Below are positions 25,684 through 32,785 of a DNA stretch of 33,124 nt, piece after piece. Position 1 is the first letter of the stretch, and each line of letters starts with the position of its first letter. This DNA is from an uncultured Eubacteriales bacterium (GTDB taxonomy: Bacteria; Bacillota; Clostridia; Oscillospirales; Oscillospiraceae). The position numbers and the translations under genes were made by a program. The notes beneath the pieces were generated by a model that ran no database searches, was not told where the DNA came from, and worked only from the letters and a program-made list of their open reading frames with translations. Where the stretch lies: positions 1 to 33,124 of the forward strand of contig URNZ01000016.1 in the NCBI GenBank assembly GCA_900549405.1, written 5' to 3'.

Positions 25684-26013
25684 ATATCATCCTGAACGGC
25701 TTCCGTATTCCCAGGACCAGCCGGGCTTCCCGGGAGCAGAGGCGCGTCGCTTTTGCCACCAAAGCAGGGGCTGATTTTTCTGAGCGGAGCGGCAGCGGGC
25801 GGGGGTAGGACCGGACATCTAAGTCTTTTCCCGCGCCGAACAGGTCTGGGAAAGGTCGCCGGAATGCGTCCCAATGGGGACCGGGGCCGCAGCCCCGGCG
25901 AACTTTGGGTACTTTCCTTCGCTGGAAAGTACCTCGCCCGGGGGCGAAACATCCCCTCGTCCTAATCCCGACCAGCTTGCATATATATCTAGGGAAGGAG
26001 AGGAGGGAGGACC
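25684..26013. repeat. 330-nt spacer with two perfect hairpins
   Basis: No gene is supported here; the open frames on both strands lack ribosome-binding sites and family similarity. Two hairpins stand out: CCGGGGC-CGCA-GCCCCGG (25881-25898) and GGTACTTTCC-TTCGCT-GGAAAGTACC (25908-25933). They lie 9 nt apart and have the look of a dispersed intergenic element. An AT-rich TATATATC stretch (25982-25989) and AGGGAAGGAGAGGAGGGAGG precede the next gene. Confidence 0.5.
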
Positions 26014-26592
26014 ATGACACTGGACATGTCAGGCGGCGGGACGCTCTCTGTTCGGGAGGACGGCCTGCGGGTGTATCTGGAGGCCCGGCGGGAGCCGGAC
26101 GGGCTGGGATTATATAAGGTGTGGCTCACCGGCCAGGGGGGCGGGCGCTTTCTGCTGGGCACCCTGGCCCCGGAGGGGGAGGGGCTGCGGCTGCGGCGGA
26201 ACCTGTCCCGGACCCAGCTGGAGATGGCGGGCTGCTGGCCCGTGACCGGGGCGGAGAGCAAGCTGGCCTTCTCCTTTGGCCAGACGGGCGGCTGGTACTG
26301 CCAGAGTTGCCCGGGGCAGATGCTGCGCGACCCGGTTTTGAAGGAGCAGGCCCCGGGGTCCATGTTGTGCCGCCGGGGGAGAGAGGGCTTTCAGCTGGCT
26401 GCCCCGGTGCGCCCGGACTGCCCCATGCCCCTAGCGGGGGCGGCCTGCCTGGCCCGGGTGGAGCGGGTGGAGGGGCGACCCCACTTTGTGTGGAATTTTG
26501 CATGTGATGGCACCCTGAAGATTCCTGACGAACAGGGGCGTCCAGAGCGGAAACAAGACGGACAGGGAAGTGCAAGTGAATCAACGCTCTGA
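26014..26592 (+). CDS. Hypothetical protein, 192 aa
   Basis: Not recognised. The product opens with a beta-rich part ('LSVREDGLRVYLEARRE', 'GLYKVWLTG', 'FLLGTLAPEGEGLRLRRNLS') that looks like a small beta-sandwich. It then has 'GGWYCQSCPGQML' and further single cysteines, and a polar Gln/Ser-rich tail. There is no signal peptide or membrane helix, so it is probably cytosolic. A purine-rich ribosome-binding region (GGAGGGAGG) sits just before ATG 26014. It stands alone, with hairpins upstream and a new promoter directly downstream. Codon use fits the window. Confidence 0.7.
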   Translation: MTLDMSGGGTLSVREDGLRVYLEARREPDGLGLYKVWLTGQGGGRFLLGTLAPEGEGLRLRRNLSRTQLEMAGCWPVTGAESKLAFSFGQTGGWYCQSCPGQMLRDPVLKEQAPGSMLCRRGREGFQLAAPVRPDCPMPLAGAACLARVERVEGRPHFVWNFACDGTLKIPDEQGRPERKQDGQGSASESTL

Positions 26593-26619
26593 ACAAAATT
26601 CATTTTTCAAAAAAGAAAC

Positions 26620-26648
26620 TTGACAAATGAAAGTGACAGCGCTATAAT
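26620..26648 (+). promoter_or_regulatory. Consensus promoter of a small transcription unit
   Basis: TTGACA (26620-26625) and TATAAT (26643-26648) are both perfect consensus boxes with 17 nt between them. It is the best promoter in the window, and what follows is only small ORFs and terminators, so the RNA should be abundant. Transcription should start near 26655. Confidence 0.88.
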
Positions 26649-26680
26649 AGCTTAAAACTTACAGAAGGAGCGTGTTCTGT

Positions 26681-26716
26681 ATGGCACAAAGTGCAGCGAG
26701 GGAATGCAAAGCCTAG
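26681..26716 (+). CDS. Possible 11-codon leader peptide ending in UAG
   Basis: The frame reads MAQSAARECKA and stops at TAG (26714-26716). AGAAGGAG (26663-26670) precedes the ATG by 10 nt. It lies about 35 nt before an intrinsic terminator, the usual arrangement of an attenuation leader. If the UAG were read through, the frame would continue for 16 more sense codons and stop at UGA 26765-26767, inside the loop of that terminator. Whether it is translated is not known; the alternative is a non-coding RNA of about 140 nt. Confidence 0.35.
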   Translation: MAQSAARECKA

Positions 26717-26750
26717 TCACCGCCAGCGCGACAAGACAAAACCGTTTCCT

Positions 26751-26795
26751 CCACTGTTTGCAAGTGAAAAAGCAGACGGTGGCATTTTTATTTTT
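26751..26795 (+). terminator. Intrinsic terminator/attenuator inside the small transcription unit
   Basis: An 11-bp stem (CCACTGTTTGC with GCAGACGGTGG, two G-U pairs of three being near the loop half) and a 10-nt loop are followed by CATTTTTATTTTT. It would end a leader RNA of about 140 nt, and read-through would be needed to reach the ORF at 26831. Confidence 0.82.
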
Positions 26796-26830
26796 AAACG
26801 CTAGAAATGCCAGAAAGGATGTATTGATTT

Positions 26831-26947
26831 ATGACCATGACCAAGCGCGAGAAGAACAATATCTGGGTCCAGGCGGACGCCGATATCGACGATATGATCT
26901 TTGGGGCCAAGAGCGGCAGCGAGGAATCCACGTGCAGCGAGCGATGA
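26831..26947 (+). CDS. Small ORF, 38-aa acidic peptide
   Basis: The frame starts MTMTKREKNNIWVQADADID and ends in SEESTCSER before UGA. GAAAGGA (26813-26819) lies 11 nt upstream. The peptide has a basic N-terminus, a central acidic amphipathic stretch with Trp, and a single Cys near the end; there is no membrane segment. It lies between an internal terminator (26751-26795) and a final terminator (26991-27033). I know no family for it. A 95-codon frame at 26704-26991 on the same strand overlaps it but has no ribosome-binding site. Confidence 0.5.
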   Translation: MTMTKREKNNIWVQADADIDDMIFGAKSGSEESTCSER

Positions 26948-26990
26948 AACGCGCCCGGCCCGGCGCCGAAGAGGACAAGTCGCCTAAGTA

Positions 26991-27033
26991 AAACACCGCA
27001 GCCTTCCCGTGGGGGAGCCGCTGCGGTGTTTTT
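26991..27033 (+). terminator. Terminator closing the small transcription unit
   Basis: AAACACCGCAGC pairs with GCTGCGGTGTTT (12 bp) around a 17-nt loop and is followed by further T residues. Confidence 0.88.
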
Positions 27034-27151
27034 CTATGTTCTGGACCCGGCGAGACCCCGGCGAAAAGGGGACGGGGGAGGGGAACAGGTCAAGATAGTG
27101 CAGAAAAAAGCATCAATTCTTCCGCTGGAGGACTTGCGTTATGGAGCAAAT

Positions 27152-27201
27152 TATACTAGAATAACAACAAGCGACTATGCGGCAGTGTGCCTGGCTGCCG
27201 C
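27152..27201 (+). promoter_or_regulatory. Probable -10 box and leader hairpin before the carboxyltransferase gene
   Basis: TATACT (27152-27157) is a good -10, but the nearest -35-like TTGCGT (27134-27139) is only 12 nt away, so the -35 is unclear. A 7-bp hairpin GCGGCAG/CTGCCGC (27179-27201) lies in the predicted 90-nt leader. Confidence 0.4.
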
Positions 27202-27255
27202 CGACGGATCATCATGAGAAATGCTCCATTCGAGTAATACGGAGGTAGATCAATA

Positions 27256-29229
27256 ATGAGAAAAATCAACTTTACGGAGACCGTGCTGCGTGACGCGAAC
27301 CAGTCGCTGATCGCCACCCGTCTGCCGTACAGCAAGTTTGAGCCCATTCTGGAGACCATCGACAAGGCCGGTTATTATTCCGCCGAGGTCTGGGGCGGCG
27401 CTACCTTTGATGTGTGCCTGCGCTATTTGCAGGAGGACCCCTGGGAGAGACTGCGCAAGATCCGCGCCAAGATGCCCAACACCAAGCTGCAGATGCTGCT
27501 GCGGGGCCAGAACATCCTGGGCTATAAGCACTATCCCGACGACGTGGTGCGCAAGTTCGTGGAGTATTCCGTGAAGAACGGCATCGACATCATCCGCATT
27601 TTCGACGCGCTGAACGACGTGCGCAACCTTCAGGTCGCCATTGAGGAGACCGTGAAGCAAGGCGCTCACGCCTCCGGCACCATCTGCTTCACCACCAGCC
27701 CTGTCCACACCCTGGAGAAGAACGTGAAGATGGTCAAGGAGCTCAAGGAGATGGGCGTGAAGTCCATCTGCATCAAGGACATGGCCGGTATCATGGGCCC
27801 CAAGGAGGCCTATGACCTGGTGTCCGCCATCAAGGACGCCGTGCCCGAGTTGCCCCTGGTGGTCCACACCCACTGCACCACCGGTCTGGCCTTTATGACC
27901 GACCTGAAGGCCGTGGAGGCCGGCGCCGACGTGATCGATACCGCCATCTCCCCCATGTCCGGCGGCACCTCTCAGCCCGCCACCGAGACCCTGGCCTATG
28001 CCCTGCGCAGCCTGGGCTATCAGGTGGACCTGGACGACAAGGCCCTGATCAAGATGGCCGACTTCTTCAAGGGCGTCCGGGCCGACTTCCTGAAGGACGG
28101 CACCCTGGACCCCATCTCCATGGCCACCGACACCCAGTGCCTGAACTATCAGATCCCCGGCGGTATGCTGTCTAACCTGATCTCTCAGCTGAAGAGCATG
28201 AACGCCATCGACAAGCTGGACGAGGCCCTGGCCGAGACCCCCAAGGTCCGCGCCGACCTGGGCTATCCTCCTCTGGTCACCCCCACCAGCCAGATGGTGG
28301 GCTCTCAGGCCGTGCAGAACGTGCTGGCCGGCGAGCGCTATAAGGTCGTGGGCAAGGAGATCAAGGCCTATTGCCGTGGTGAGTATGGCCGCACCCCCGC
28401 CCCCATCGACCCCGCCATCCGCAAGAAGATCCTGGGCGACACCCCCGTGGTGGAGGGCCGCTTTGCCGACACCCTGGAGCCCGAGTTTGAGAAGACCAAG
28501 AAGGAGCTGACCGGCGTGGCCAAGAGCGACGAGGACGTGCTGTCCTACATCGCCTTCCCCCAGGTGGCCACCGCCTTCTTCAAGGACCGCGCCGCCGGCT
28601 TCCCCAAGAAGGAGGCTCCCAAGGCCGCTCCTGCCGCCAAGAAGGAGTCCGACCTGGCTCCTCTGCCCGCCTGGCAGGGCCACGTGTACTACTCCCACGT
28701 GCAGGCTCCCGCTGCCCCCGGCTACACCAGCCGCGTGATCGAGCCCTTCGCCGCCTCTTACCGGCCCGCCTATCTGAAGATGGACACCGGCATTGACTGC
28801 ACCGGCACCTTCACCATCACCATCGACGGTAAGCCCTATCAGGTCTGTGTGGAGAAGGCCCCCGAGACCCCCGTGGCCGCCGCCCCTGTGGCTGCTGCCC
28901 CCGTGGCCGCTCCTGCTCCCGCTGCGGCTCCCGCGCCCGCCGCTGCCCCTGCCCCCGCTGCCGCCCCTGCGGCTCCCGCTCCTGCCGCCGCCCCCGCCGC
29001 TGCTGTGGCCGCCGGTGAGACCTCTGTGAACAGCCCCATGCCCGGCAACGTGTTCAAGGTCGAGTGCAAGGTGGGCGACGCCGTGAAGGCCGGCGACACC
29101 CTGGTGGTGCTGGAGGCCATGAAGATGGAGATCGAGGTCTCCGCCCCCGTGGACGGCACCGTGAAGGCCGTGCCCGCCGTTGTGGGCACCACCGTGAACA
29201 CCGACGATCAGCTGGTGGTCCTGGGCTAA
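27256..29229 (+). CDS. Biotin-dependent carboxyltransferase: oxaloacetate decarboxylase alpha / pyruvate carboxylase subunit B type
   Basis: Transfers the carboxyl group between oxaloacetate/pyruvate and a biotin carried on its own C-terminus. The 657-aa product has an HMGL-like TIM barrel starting 'TETVLRDANQSL' with metal ligand Asp13, Lys174 in 'CIKDMAG', and His204/His206 in 'VVHTHCTTG'. The conserved PYC/OADA domain follows to about residue 470. A long Ala-Pro linker (~535-588) leads to a biotinyl domain with 'EAMKME', biotin at Lys623. GGAGG lies 10 nt before the ATG. No membrane beta subunit, gamma subunit or biotin carboxylase gene is next to it, so sodium-pump versus anaplerotic role cannot be decided here. 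Confidence 0.92.
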   Translation: MRKINFTETVLRDANQSLIATRLPYSKFEPILETIDKAGYYSAEVWGGATFDVCLRYLQEDPWERLRKIRAKMPNTKLQMLLRGQNILGYKHYPDDVVRKFVEYSVKNGIDIIRIFDALNDVRNLQVAIEETVKQGAHASGTICFTTSPVHTLEKNVKMVKELKEMGVKSICIKDMAGIMGPKEAYDLVSAIKDAVPELPLVVHTHCTTGLAFMTDLKAVEAGADVIDTAISPMSGGTSQPATETLAYALRSLGYQVDLDDKALIKMADFFKGVRADFLKDGTLDPISMATDTQCLNYQIPGGMLSNLISQLKSMNAIDKLDEALAETPKVRADLGYPPLVTPTSQMVGSQAVQNVLAGERYKVVGKEIKAYCRGEYGRTPAPIDPAIRKKILGDTPVVEGRFADTLEPEFEKTKKELTGVAKSDEDVLSYIAFPQVATAFFKDRAAGFPKKEAPKAAPAAKKESDLAPLPAWQGHVYYSHVQAPAAPGYTSRVIEPFAASYRPAYLKMDTGIDCTGTFTITIDGKPYQVCVEKAPETPVAAAPVAAAPVAAPAPAAAPAPAAAPAPAAAPAAPAPAAAPAAAVAAGETSVNSPMPGNVFKVECKVGDAVKAGDTLVVLEAMKMEIEVSAPVDGTVKAVPAVVGTTVNTDDQLVVLG

Positions 29230-29259
29230 GGCCTGACGACCCCATATAAGTCCCATTTC

Positions 29260-29292
29260 AGCCGGACAGAGCACCCGCTCTGTCCGGCTTTT
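29260..29292 (+). terminator. Intrinsic terminator after the carboxyltransferase gene
   Basis: AGCCGGACAGAGC-ACCC-GCTCTGTCCGGCT is a near-perfect long stem with a 4-nt loop followed by TTT. Confidence 0.92.
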
Positions 29293-29346
29293 CGCATAAT
29301 AGACAGAAGCCGCACCGAAAAATTGTGGAAGCCGACGATAGGACCC

Positions 29347-29375
29347 TTGTAAAGCGGCGCTATTCATGTTACAAT
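29347..29375 (+). promoter_or_regulatory. Promoter for the rfbA-like gene
   Basis: TTGTAA (29347-29352) and TACAAT (29370-29375) are 17 nt apart, with an extended -10 TG at 29367-29368. Transcription should start near 29382. Confidence 0.7.
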
Positions 29376-29427
29376 GGTCCCGTTCAAAACAGTACAGCGC
29401 TGGACAAAAGCGCAGAAGGAGCGACCA

Positions 29428-30291
29428 ATGAAAGGAATCATTCTGGCGGCCGGAAAGGGAACGCGCCTGTATCCCATGACCAAGCCGGTGTGCAAGCCGC
29501 TGCTGCCCGTTTACGACAAGCCTTTGATCTATTATCCCATCGCCATTCTGATGCAGGCGGGGATATCCGATATTCTTATCATCGTGCCCCCGGACGAGAC
29601 GGACACCTTTGCCACTCTGCTGGGGGACGGCAGCCAGTTCGGGCTGCACATCTCCTATGCCGAGCAGCCGGTGGCCCGGGGCATCGCCGACGCCCTGCTC
29701 ATCGGCAGCGACTTTGTGGGGGACGACCAGGTGTGCCTGGTGCTGGGGGACAACATCTTCTATGCCCCCACCCTGGGCGCCACCCTGAAGCGGGCTGTCA
29801 GAAGAGCGGAGGGGGCCACCGTGTTCGGCTATTGGGTGGAGGACCCCCGGCCCTTCGGCGTGGTGGAGTTCGACGAGAAGGGCAAGGCCATCTCCATCGA
29901 GGAGAAGCCCCGCTACCCCAAGTCCAACTACATCGTCCCCGGCCTCTATTTCTATGACCACCAGGTCATGGACATCGCCCGGAATCTAAAGCCCTCCGCC
30001 CGGGGAGAGCTGGAGATCACCGACGTGAATCTGGAGTATCTCCGCCGGGGCCAGCTTCAGGTGGTGCCCCTGGAGCGGAATTTCGTCTGGCTGGACGCCG
30101 GGACCGCGGACAGTCTGCTGGAGGCGGGGACCACCGTCAAGCACATCCAGGACACCAGCGGCCGCTATGTGGGCTGCCTGGAGGAGCTGGGTCTGTATGA
30201 GGGCTGGATCACCGAGGACCAGGTGCGGACCATGGGCAAGGAGCTGAGCATGACCCGGTACGGGAAGTATCTGCTCTCGCTCATCGGCTGA
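29428..30291 (+). CDS. rfbA: Glucose-1-phosphate thymidylyltransferase
   Basis: Makes dTDP-glucose from dTTP and glucose-1-phosphate, the first step to dTDP-rhamnose and related sugars. The 287-aa protein starts 'MKGIILAAGKGTRLYPMTKP', the nucleotidyltransferase signature, followed by 'KPLLPVYDKPLIYYPI'. It also has 'LVLGDNIFYA' (metal-binding Asp), 'VVEFDEKGKAISIEEKP' and 'FVWLDAGTADSLLEA', all typical of RfbA/RmlA. ATG 29428 follows AAGGAG with a 6-nt gap; the frame open upstream is not part of it. rfbB, rfbC and rfbD are not adjacent. Close relatives using other nucleotides cannot be fully excluded. Confidence 0.92.
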   Translation: MKGIILAAGKGTRLYPMTKPVCKPLLPVYDKPLIYYPIAILMQAGISDILIIVPPDETDTFATLLGDGSQFGLHISYAEQPVARGIADALLIGSDFVGDDQVCLVLGDNIFYAPTLGATLKRAVRRAEGATVFGYWVEDPRPFGVVEFDEKGKAISIEEKPRYPKSNYIVPGLYFYDHQVMDIARNLKPSARGELEITDVNLEYLRRGQLQVVPLERNFVWLDAGTADSLLEAGTTVKHIQDTSGRYVGCLEELGLYEGWITEDQVRTMGKELSMTRYGKYLLSLIG

Positions 30292-30420
30292 GGGCCGCGT
30301 AACATTAGGAAGAGCCGGGGAGCGTTTCACTCCACGGTTTGCACCGTCCGGTTTTGGAAGGGCCGGGCGGGAAAAAGGGATACCGGTGGGACCGGAAATG
30401 ATCGACGAGGAGGAACAGCA

Positions 30421-31269
30421 GTGAACAAGTATCAGATCGCGCAGAAAAAGCCGCTGACGCCGGAGATCACCCAGATCTCGGTGTACGCGCCGCTGGTGGC
30501 CGCCAAGGCCAAGGCGGGCCAGTTCATCATCCTGCGGGTGAGCGAGGAGGGGGAGCGCATCCCCCTGACCATCTCCAACGCGGAGAACGACCTGGTGACG
30601 GTGATCTATCAGAAGATCGGCGGCACCACCCTGGCCCTGGATGAGCTGAACGAGGGGGACTGTCTCCACGATTTCGTGGGCCCCCTGGGCGTCCCCACGG
30701 AGGTGGAGGACCTGGGCCGGGTGGCCGTGCTGGGCGGCGGCCTGGGCTGCGCCATCGCTCTGCCCGTGGCCCGCGCTCTGCATCAGGCGGGCAACCAGGT
30801 GGACCTGATCGGCGGCTTTAAGACCAAGGATATCGTCATCCTGGAGGAGGAGATGGGCAAGGCCTGCACCGACCTGCACATCTGCACCGACGACGGCACC
30901 TATGGCTACCACGGCTTTGTCACCGGCAAGCTGGAGGAGTTGATCGCCAGCGGCGTGAAGTTTGACCACGTGTTCGCCATCGGCCCCCTGATGATGATGA
31001 AGTTTGCCTGCAAGCTCACCGAGAAGTATAACATCCCCACCACCGTGAGCATGAACCCCATCATGATCGACGGCACCGGCATGTGCGGCTGCTGCCGCCT
31101 GACCGTGGGCGGCGAGGTGAAGTTCGCCTGTGTGGACGGCCCCGATTTCGACGGCCATAAAGTGGACTTCGACGAGGTCATCGCCCGCAACGCCACCTAT
31201 AAAGAGTTCGAGGCCAAGGCCAAGGAGCGGCATCTCTGCCGCCTGGGAGGAGGTGCCATGAATGGCTAA
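30421..31269 (+). CDS. nfnA: NfnA-like ferredoxin-NADP+ reductase subunit alpha (FNR family, FAD and [2Fe-2S])
   Basis: Small subunit of the electron-bifurcating NADH-dependent ferredoxin:NADP+ oxidoreductase. The 282-aa product has an FAD-binding part with 'ERIPLTISNAE', a pyridine-nucleotide loop 'VAVLGGGLGCAIALPVARAL', and a C-terminal [2Fe-2S] region with Cys222, Cys225 and Cys237 ('DGTGMCGCCR', 'ACVDGP'). In NfnA an Asp completes the ligand set. The start is GTG at 30421 with GAGGAGG about 8 nt upstream. It overlaps the next gene by 8 nt. Single copies of this family also act as dihydroorotate dehydrogenase electron-transfer subunits, but the NfnB partner argues against that. Confidence 0.9.
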   Translation: MNKYQIAQKKPLTPEITQISVYAPLVAAKAKAGQFIILRVSEEGERIPLTISNAENDLVTVIYQKIGGTTLALDELNEGDCLHDFVGPLGVPTEVEDLGRVAVLGGGLGCAIALPVARALHQAGNQVDLIGGFKTKDIVILEEEMGKACTDLHICTDDGTYGYHGFVTGKLEELIASGVKFDHVFAIGPLMMMKFACKLTEKYNIPTTVSMNPIMIDGTGMCGCCRLTVGGEVKFACVDGPDFDGHKVDFDEVIARNATYKEFEAKAKERHLCRLGGGAMNG

Positions 31270-32647
31270 TATGCAGATGAACAAGACTCCCATGAAGGAG
31301 CAGGACCCCAATGTGCGCAACGCCAACTTCCTGGAGGTGGCCCTGGGCTATACCCTGGACGAGGCCGTGAACGAGGCCAAGCGCTGCATCCACTGCAAGA
31401 ACCCCGCCTGCGTCACCGGCTGCCCCGTGGGCATCCCCATCCCCGACTTCCTGGCCAAGGTGGCCGAGGGGGACATCGCCGCCGCCTATGAGATCCTGTC
31501 CAACGCCAACGCCCTGCCCGCCATCTCTGGCCGCGTCTGCCCCCAGGAGAACCAGTGCGAGGGCAAGTGCGTCCGGGGCATCAAGGGCGAGCCCGTGGCC
31601 ATTGGCCGGGTGGAGCGCTTTGTGGCCGACTGGGCCGCCGAGCACGGGGTGTCCAACCTGGCCACCGCCCCCGCCAACGGGCACAAGGTGGCCGTCATCG
31701 GCTCCGGCCCCGCCGGTCTGACCTGCGCCGGGGAGCTGGCCCGCATGGGCTACGCCGTCTCGGTGTTCGAGGCCTTCCACACCCCCGGCGGCGTGCTCAG
31801 CTATGGCATCCCCGAGTTCCGTCTGCCCAAGGCCATCGTCCAGCGTGAGGTGGACAACCTGAAGAAGATGGGCGTGGATATCGAGCTGAACATGGTCATC
31901 GGCAAGGTCCTGACCATCACGGAGCTGTTTGAGCGGGGCTATGAGTCCGTGTTCATCGCCTCCGGCGCCGGGCTGCCCATGTTTATGAAGATCCCAGGCG
32001 AGTCCCTGGTGGGCGTGTATTCCGCCAACGAGTATCTCACCCGCATCAACCTGATGAAGGCCTATAAGCCCGATGCCGAGACCCCCATCCTCCACAACAA
32101 GAAGGTGGCCGTGGTGGGCGGCGGCAACGTGGCCATGGATGCCGCCCGGTGCGCCAAGCGCCTGGGGGCCGAGGTCCACATCATCTACCGCCGCTCTGAG
32201 GCCGAGCTGCCCGCCCGTGCCGAGGAGGTCCACCACGCCAAGGAGGAGGGCATCATCTTCGACCTGCTGACCAACCCCATCGCCATCGAGGGGGATGAGC
32301 AGAACCATGTGAAGGCCATCACCTGCATCCGCATGGAGCTGGGCGAGCCGGACGAGTCCGGCCGCCGCCGCCCCGTCCCCGTGAAGGGCAGCGAGTTTGA
32401 GAACCAGGTGGATGCGGTCATCATGGCCCTGGGCACCCAGGCCAACCAGATGAGCTATGCCGGGACCCCCGGCCTGGAAAAGACCCGGAAGGGCTGTGTG
32501 GCCGCCGACGAGAAGGGCTGCACCTCCTGCCCCGGCATCTTTGCCGGCGGCGATGCCGCCACCGGCGCGGCCACCGTCATCCTGGCCATGGGCGCGGGCA
32601 AGCACGCCGCCAAGTCCATTGACGAGTACATCAAGCAGAAGGGCTGA
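31262..32647 (+). CDS. gltA: NfnB-like, glutamate synthase (NADPH) small-subunit family
   Basis: Large subunit of the Nfn complex, where the bifurcating FAD and two [4Fe-4S] clusters sit; often annotated GltA. The 461-aa product has N-terminal cluster ligands from Cys42, Cys45, Cys50 and Cys54 ('CIHCKNPACVTGCPVGIP') and 'CPQENQCEGKCVRG'. It then has an FAD loop 'VAVIGSGPAGLTCAGELA' (~143), a second nucleotide loop 'VAVVGGGNVAMDAARCAKRL' (~281) and the closing 'IFAGGDAATGAATVILAMGAG'. No glutamate synthase large subunit (GltB) is nearby, and the FNR-type partner directly upstream with overlap supports Nfn rather than GOGAT. GGAGGAGG precedes the ATG. Confidence 0.9.
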   Translation: MANMQMNKTPMKEQDPNVRNANFLEVALGYTLDEAVNEAKRCIHCKNPACVTGCPVGIPIPDFLAKVAEGDIAAAYEILSNANALPAISGRVCPQENQCEGKCVRGIKGEPVAIGRVERFVADWAAEHGVSNLATAPANGHKVAVIGSGPAGLTCAGELARMGYAVSVFEAFHTPGGVLSYGIPEFRLPKAIVQREVDNLKKMGVDIELNMVIGKVLTITELFERGYESVFIASGAGLPMFMKIPGESLVGVYSANEYLTRINLMKAYKPDAETPILHNKKVAVVGGGNVAMDAARCAKRLGAEVHIIYRRSEAELPARAEEVHHAKEEGIIFDLLTNPIAIEGDEQNHVKAITCIRMELGEPDESGRRRPVPVKGSEFENQVDAVIMALGTQANQMSYAGTPGLEKTRKGCVAADEKGCTSCPGIFAGGDAATGAATVILAMGAGKHAAKSIDEYIKQKG

Positions 32648-32669
32648 TTTTTCAAATAAGCCGAAAAAC

Positions 32670-32710
32670 AGCGCCGCCGCATGGAACAGACCATGCGGCG
32701 GCGCTTTCTC
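32670..32710 (+). terminator. Intrinsic terminator after nfnAB
   Basis: A 15-bp stem AGCGCCGCCGCATGG with its perfect complement and a 6-nt loop, followed by TTCTC. Confidence 0.82.
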
Positions 32711-32732
32711 AAAAATAATTTCCAATTCTTTT

Positions 32733-32769
32733 TTGTGTTTCCCGCCCCCGCAGGGGGCGGGAAACACAA
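32733..32769. repeat. Perfect 17-bp hairpin with 3-nt loop
   Basis: TTGTGTTTCCCGCCCCC pairs fully with GGGGGCGGGAAACACAA around GCA. It has T6 on its 5' side on the plus strand and no T-tract downstream on either strand, so it does not fit a classical terminator in either direction. It lies between convergent genes. Confidence 0.6.
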
Positions 32770-32785
32770 GAACGCAAATGGTTGG

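Noticed and set aside
26655..27033. tmRNA, RNase P RNA, 6S or SRP RNA
   Set aside because: None of the conserved sequence blocks I know for these RNAs is present.
31262..32647. Glutamate synthase (GOGAT) small subunit as the main role
   Set aside because: No large subunit gene is next to it and it overlaps an FNR-type [2Fe-2S] partner, the arrangement of NfnAB.
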